From the NCBI GenBank assembly GCA_036568605.1, contig DATCSE010000232.1:1-9263 (forward strand): a DNA stretch of 9,263 nucleotides, given 5' to 3'. Below are positions 6,731-9,263 of the stretch, piece after piece (positions within the stretch are counted from its first letter, which is position 1; each line of letters starts with the position of its first letter). Below the pieces are notes generated by a model that was given only the letters and a program-made list of their open reading frames with translations, was not told where the DNA came from and did not search any database. This DNA is from DATCSE01 sp036568605. Lineage in GTDB: Bacteria; Pseudomonadota; Gammaproteobacteria; Burkholderiales; Burkholderiaceae_C. Made by a program: the position numbers and the translations under genes.

Positions 6731-6736
6731 AGGAGG
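6731..6736 (+). promoter_or_regulatory. Shine-Dalgarno AGGAGG of the MFS transporter
   Basis: A perfect AGGAGG lies 6 nt before the ATG at 6743. It settles the start against an upstream in-frame TTG at 6716, which has no such site. Confidence 0.85.
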
Positions 6737-6742
6737 ACCGCC

Positions 6743-8296
6743 ATGTCCGCAACCGCCGCGGCCGTCGGCTTCGACGACGGCGCCCCGCCGCTGAAAGGCG
6801 CGCTGCTCTGGCTCGCCGCAATCGTGCTGGCCACCGCGAACTTCGTCGCCGTGCTCGACATGACGATCGCGAACGTCTCGGTGCCCAACATCGCCGGCAG
6901 CCTGGGCATCAGCAGCAGCCAGGGCACCTGGGTGATCACCTCGTACTCGGTGGCCGAGGCGATCATCGTGCCGCTGACCGGCTGGATCGCCGGCCGCTAC
7001 GGCGCGGTGCGCGTGTTCGCGACCTCGATGGCGCTGTTCGGCGCGTTCTCGGCGCTGTGCGCGTCGTCGACCTCGCTGGGCATGCTGGTGCTGGGCCGCG
7101 TGCTGCAGGGGCTGGCCGGCGGCCCGCTGATGCCGTTGTCGCAGACGCTGCTGCTGCGCATCTTCCCGAAGGACAAGGCGGCCGGCGCGACCGCGCTGTG
7201 GGCGATGACGACGCTGGTCGCGCCGGTCGTCGGCCCCATCCTCGGCGGCTGGCTGTGCGACAACTACGCGTGGCCGCTGATCTTCCTGATCAACGTGCCG
7301 CTCGCGGCGGTGTTCTGCGTGGTCGCGTGGCGCATGCTGCGGCGCTACGAGGAGGCGCTGGTGCACGCGCCCATAGACCGCATCGGCCTGGTGCTGCTGA
7401 TCGTGTTCGTCGGCGCGCTGCAGCTGATGCTCGACCTGGGCAAGGAGCACGACTGGTTCGAGTCGGACCTGATCTGCACGCTGGCGACGGTCGCGACCAT
7501 CGGCTTCGCGGCGTTCCTGATCTGGGAGTTCACCGAGCGGCACCCGATCGTCAACCTGCGGGTGTTCCGGCACCGCGGCTTCGCGGTCGCGGTCGCGACC
7601 ATCGCGATGGTGTTCGGCGCGTTCTTCGCGGCCAACGTGCTGACCCCGCTCTGGCTGCAGAGCTACATGGGCTACACCGCGACCTGGGCCGGCAAGACCA
7701 CCGCGTGGACCGGCGTGCTCGCGGTCGTCGCGGCACCGCTGGCCGGCACGCTGATCGCGAAGGTGGACCCGCGCCGCCTGGTGTTCGGCGGCGTGCTGTG
7801 GCTGGGCATGATCACCGCATGGCGGGTCTGCGCGACCACCGACATGGGCTACTGGCAGATCGCGCATCCGCTGATCGTGATGGGGCTGGGGATGCCGTTC
7901 TTCTTCGTGCCGATCACGGTGCTCGCGCTGGGCAGCGTGGACGAGGCCGAGACCGCTTCGGCCGCCGGGCTGATGAACTTCCTGCGCACGCTGTCGGGCG
8001 CGGTCGCGACCTCGATCGTCACGACGATGTGGGAGGACCGCACCAGCGAACGTCATGCGGACCTGGTCGGCCTGCTCGACCGCGGCGGCGACGCGGCGCA
8101 TTCGCTCGCGGCGTCCGGGATGTCGCCGGACATGGTCAACGGCACGCTCGACCGGCTGCTGCAGAGCCAGAGCGTGATGCTCGCGACCAACGAGATCATG
8201 ACGCTGGTCGCGATCGCGTTCGGGCTCGCGGCCTGCCTCGTGTGGCTCGCGCCGCGGCCGACCCGTTCGGTCGACATGACGCAGGCCGGGCATTGA
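6743..8296 (+). CDS. emrB: EmrB/QacA-type DHA2 major facilitator drug:H+ antiporter
   Basis: A 517-residue inner-membrane transporter of the 14-helix DHA2 family, expected to export small hydrophobic or weakly acidic compounds in exchange for protons. Visible hallmarks: helix 1 with ANFVAVLDMTIANVSVPNIA (32-51), where Asp39 is the conserved acidic residue; GTWVITSYSVAEAIIVPLTG (61-80); the motif A-type loop GRYGAVRVF (84-92); LGRVLQGLAGGPLMPLSQTL (117-136), motif B-like with Arg119; and the antiporter motif C region APVVGPILGGWL (160-171). Many further hydrophobic segments continue to about residue 503. Length equals that of E. coli EmrB within a few residues. It starts 28 nt after the adaptor gene and ends just before an intrinsic terminator, so it closes the efflux operon. 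There is no sign of truncation. The symbol is a family name. Confidence 0.96.
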   Translation: MSATAAAVGFDDGAPPLKGALLWLAAIVLATANFVAVLDMTIANVSVPNIAGSLGISSSQGTWVITSYSVAEAIIVPLTGWIAGRYGAVRVFATSMALFGAFSALCASSTSLGMLVLGRVLQGLAGGPLMPLSQTLLLRIFPKDKAAGATALWAMTTLVAPVVGPILGGWLCDNYAWPLIFLINVPLAAVFCVVAWRMLRRYEEALVHAPIDRIGLVLLIVFVGALQLMLDLGKEHDWFESDLICTLATVATIGFAAFLIWEFTERHPIVNLRVFRHRGFAVAVATIAMVFGAFFAANVLTPLWLQSYMGYTATWAGKTTAWTGVLAVVAAPLAGTLIAKVDPRRLVFGGVLWLGMITAWRVCATTDMGYWQIAHPLIVMGLGMPFFFVPITVLALGSVDEAETASAAGLMNFLRTLSGAVATSIVTTMWEDRTSERHADLVGLLDRGGDAAHSLAASGMSPDMVNGTLDRLLQSQSVMLATNEIMTLVAIAFGLAACLVWLAPRPTRSVDMTQAGH

Positions 8297-8304
8297 CGCA
8301 CACT

Positions 8305-8343
8305 CGAGGCCGCCCGCGCACGCCGCGGCGGCCTCGTTTCTTT
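8305..8343 (+). terminator. Rho-independent terminator of the efflux operon
   Basis: CGAGGCCGCC (8305-8314) pairs perfectly with GGCGGCCTCG (8327-8336) to give a 10-bp stem with a 12-nt loop, followed at once by TTTCTTT (8337-8343). It begins 9 nt after the transporter stop codon. Confidence 0.9.
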
Positions 8344-8346
8344 CAG

Positions 8347-8375
8347 TTGACACCGAGACCCCCCACGCTGAAACG
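8347..8375 (+). promoter_or_regulatory. Candidate sigma-70 promoter for the small-protein/acetyltransferase pair
   Basis: A perfect TTGACA -35 box (8347-8352) follows the terminator T-tract. The -10 region is poor: TGAAAC at 16-bp spacing matches 3 of 6 positions. Transcription from here would produce a leader of about 60 nt that includes the stem-loop over the ribosome binding site. Confidence 0.4.
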
Positions 8376-8397
8376 ACCGCGCAATCGCCGACCTCGA

Positions 8398-8436
8398 TCC
8401 TGATCGCCTCGCCGAACCCGTTCTCACCGATCAGGA
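8398..8436 (+). promoter_or_regulatory. Leader stem-loop covering the Shine-Dalgarno of the small protein gene
   Basis: TCCTGATCG (8398-8406) is the exact reverse complement of CGATCAGGA (8428-8436), giving a 9-bp stem with a 21-nt loop. The 3' arm contains four of the five bases of the AGGAG site (8433-8437) that lies 6 nt before the ATG at 8444. The 5' arm can instead pair locally, CGAT (8395-8398) with ATCG (8403-8406), which would free the site. The pairing is seen in the sequence; a regulatory role is inferred. Confidence 0.4.
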
Positions 8437-8443
8437 GCACGCC

Positions 8444-8653
8444 ATGGAGACCTCGAATGCCGCCGCCGGCCGCTACGAACTGCGCTTCCAGTCCCTGTTC
8501 CGCGAAGGCCGCGCCTGGGCCTTCCCGTGCAATGCACAAGGCCACGTCGACCTCGACGCGCTCAGCGAACGTGCGCGCGACAACTACTGGTTCGTGCGCA
8601 CGACGGTCGGCCGCGAGGTCGACGTGCCGCGCGTGCGGCAGCTGCTGAGCTGA
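8444..8653 (+). CDS. Conserved small protein of unknown function (69 aa)
   Basis: A 69-residue soluble protein with no signal peptide, membrane segment or cysteine pair. It reads RYELRFQSLFREGRAWAFPC, then VDLDALSERARDNYWFVRTT and GREV. I recall similar short hypothetical proteins in Burkholderiales with the same layout (R-Y-x-L-R-F, a Phe-Pro-Cys turn, D-L-D-x-L-S-E-R-A-R-x-N-Y), but none with a known role. The start is supported by AGGAG 6 nt upstream. Codon use matches its neighbours, and the stop lies 2 nt before the acetyltransferase ATG, so the two genes look co-translated. No function is assigned; a small regulatory or accessory protein is possible but unproven. Confidence 0.82.
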   Translation: METSNAAAGRYELRFQSLFREGRAWAFPCNAQGHVDLDALSERARDNYWFVRTTVGREVDVPRVRQLLS

Positions 8654-8655
8654 CC

Positions 8656-9216
8656 ATGCCCGGCCTGCCGCTGCAAACGCCCGCGCTGCGGCTGCGCCAC
8701 TTCGTGCCGGACGACGCGCCGCGCGTGATGATCCTCAACAACGAGGCGGCGACGCGGCGGTGGCTGCCGTCGCACGCGTACGCGGATCTCGACGAAGCCG
8801 CGGCGGCGATGGCGCATCTGATCGCCTGCTGCTCGTCTCCCGGCGATCCGCGGCTCGGTCCTTATGTGCTGGGCATCGAGCACCGCGAGAGCGGCACGCT
8901 GCTGGGCCATGTGGGCTTCAGCCCGCTGGACGATGAGGTCGAAGTCTCGTATGCGATCGCGGAGCAGGCGCGCGGTCGCGGCTACGGCACCGAAGCGCTG
9001 GCGTTCGCCTGCCGATGGGCCGCCGCGACGTTCTCGTTGCCGCGCATCGCCGCGATCACGGCCTGCGCCAACCTGCCGTCCCGCCGCACGCTGGAACGCG
9101 CCGGCTTCGCGCACGCGCGGACCGAGCTCATGCGCTTCCAGGGCACGGAGCAGACGGTCTGTCGTTATGCGTGGCTTGCCGAATCGTCGGGCGCGGGGAA
9201 CGAAACAAAGCACTGA
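8656..9216 (+). CDS. GNAT-family N-acetyltransferase (RimJ/RimL-like)
   Basis: A 186-residue acetyltransferase expected to move an acetyl group from acetyl-CoA to an amine, either a protein N-terminus or a small molecule. It opens with LQTPALRLRHFVPDDAPRV, the usual beta-1/alpha-1 start of the RimJ/RimL subgroup (Acetyltransf_3). The acetyl-CoA pyrophosphate loop is QARGRGYGTEAL (104-115), followed by the late motif ANLPSRRTLERAGF (138-151) with the conserved Asn139. Length is typical for the family. There is no Shine-Dalgarno before the ATG, and the upstream small gene ends 2 nt earlier, so translation probably depends on coupling to that gene. A longer in-frame reading from further upstream would overlap the small gene and is rejected because the fold begins at this ATG. 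Substrate unknown. Confidence 0.92.
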   Translation: MPGLPLQTPALRLRHFVPDDAPRVMILNNEAATRRWLPSHAYADLDEAAAAMAHLIACCSSPGDPRLGPYVLGIEHRESGTLLGHVGFSPLDDEVEVSYAIAEQARGRGYGTEALAFACRWAAATFSLPRIAAITACANLPSRRTLERAGFAHARTELMRFQGTEQTVCRYAWLAESSGAGNETKH

Positions 9217-9232
9217 TGCCCAGCGCAACTGC

Positions 9233-9253
9233 GGCTGGAGACGATGACCAGCC
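9233..9253. other. Short hairpin downstream of the acetyltransferase
   Basis: GGCTGG (9233-9238) and CCAGCC (9248-9253) form a 6-bp stem with a 9-nt loop, 16 nt after the stop codon. No T-tract follows within the window, so it may be a weak terminator or chance. Nothing else is recognisable in the final 47 bases. Confidence 0.25.
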
Positions 9254-9263
9254 TCCACAGGCC

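Noticed and set aside
6593..8545. A 650-codon open frame on the minus strand opposite the adaptor and transporter genes
   Set aside because: Its composition is His/Arg/Asp/Gln-rich with no fold, and it crosses the terminator and three real genes; a GC-driven artefact.
9244..9263. Possible gene start (ATG at 9244 with GGAG just upstream) at the right edge
   Set aside because: Only six codons are visible, the Shine-Dalgarno spacing of 3 nt is too short, and the ATG lies inside the loop of a hairpin.
1..9263. CRISPR arrays, tRNA/rRNA genes, insertion sequences, attachment sites or phage genes
   Set aside because: No regularly spaced repeats, tRNA-like cloverleaf sequence, transposase motifs or terminal inverted repeats were seen on reading either strand.

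Overview
The window is very GC-rich DNA with GC-loaded third codon positions, dense gene packing and long spurious open frames on the antisense strand. Together with the gene families present, this points to a betaproteobacterium, most likely Burkholderiales (Rubrivivax/Leptothrix/Methylibium-like). That placement rests on protein style and gene content, not on a marker gene.

Left part (1-3310): a stand-alone CheB-type methylesterase domain runs leftward off the window edge. It is divergent from a two-component operon made of a membrane-anchored PAS histidine kinase (445-2586) and a FixJ/NarL-type response regulator (2618-3310). The 145-bp divergent spacer holds a 17-bp dyad, a TTACGTAA palindrome and a TAGAAT -10-like hexamer 5 nt before the kinase ATG, which suggests a leaderless, activator-controlled transcript.

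Middle part (3352-8343): a 4HBT-fold acyl-CoA thioesterase gene on the minus strand is broken by a perfect 14-bp tandem duplication; removing one copy restores a complete 151-residue protein. It diverges from a three-gene tripartite efflux operon: NodT-family outer-membrane lipoprotein, EmrA-type periplasmic adaptor and EmrB-type DHA2 MFS transporter. Every efflux gene has a strong Shine-Dalgarno, and the operon ends at a clear intrinsic terminator. A perfect 14-bp palindrome lies between the thioesterase and efflux genes and is the best operator candidate, but no MarR/TetR/LysR regulator is in view.

Right part (8344-9263): a TTGACA-like promoter, a leader able to fold over the ribosome binding site, a 69-residue protein of unknown function, and a GNAT acetyltransferase 2 nt downstream and probably translationally coupled to it. 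The last 47 bases hold only a short hairpin.

The families are all known, so I do not see a wholly new system. The most notable points are the duplication-disrupted thioesterase, the shared-operator candidate, the occluded ribosome binding site and the leaderless kinase promoter. There is no gene-free stretch longer than 300 bases.
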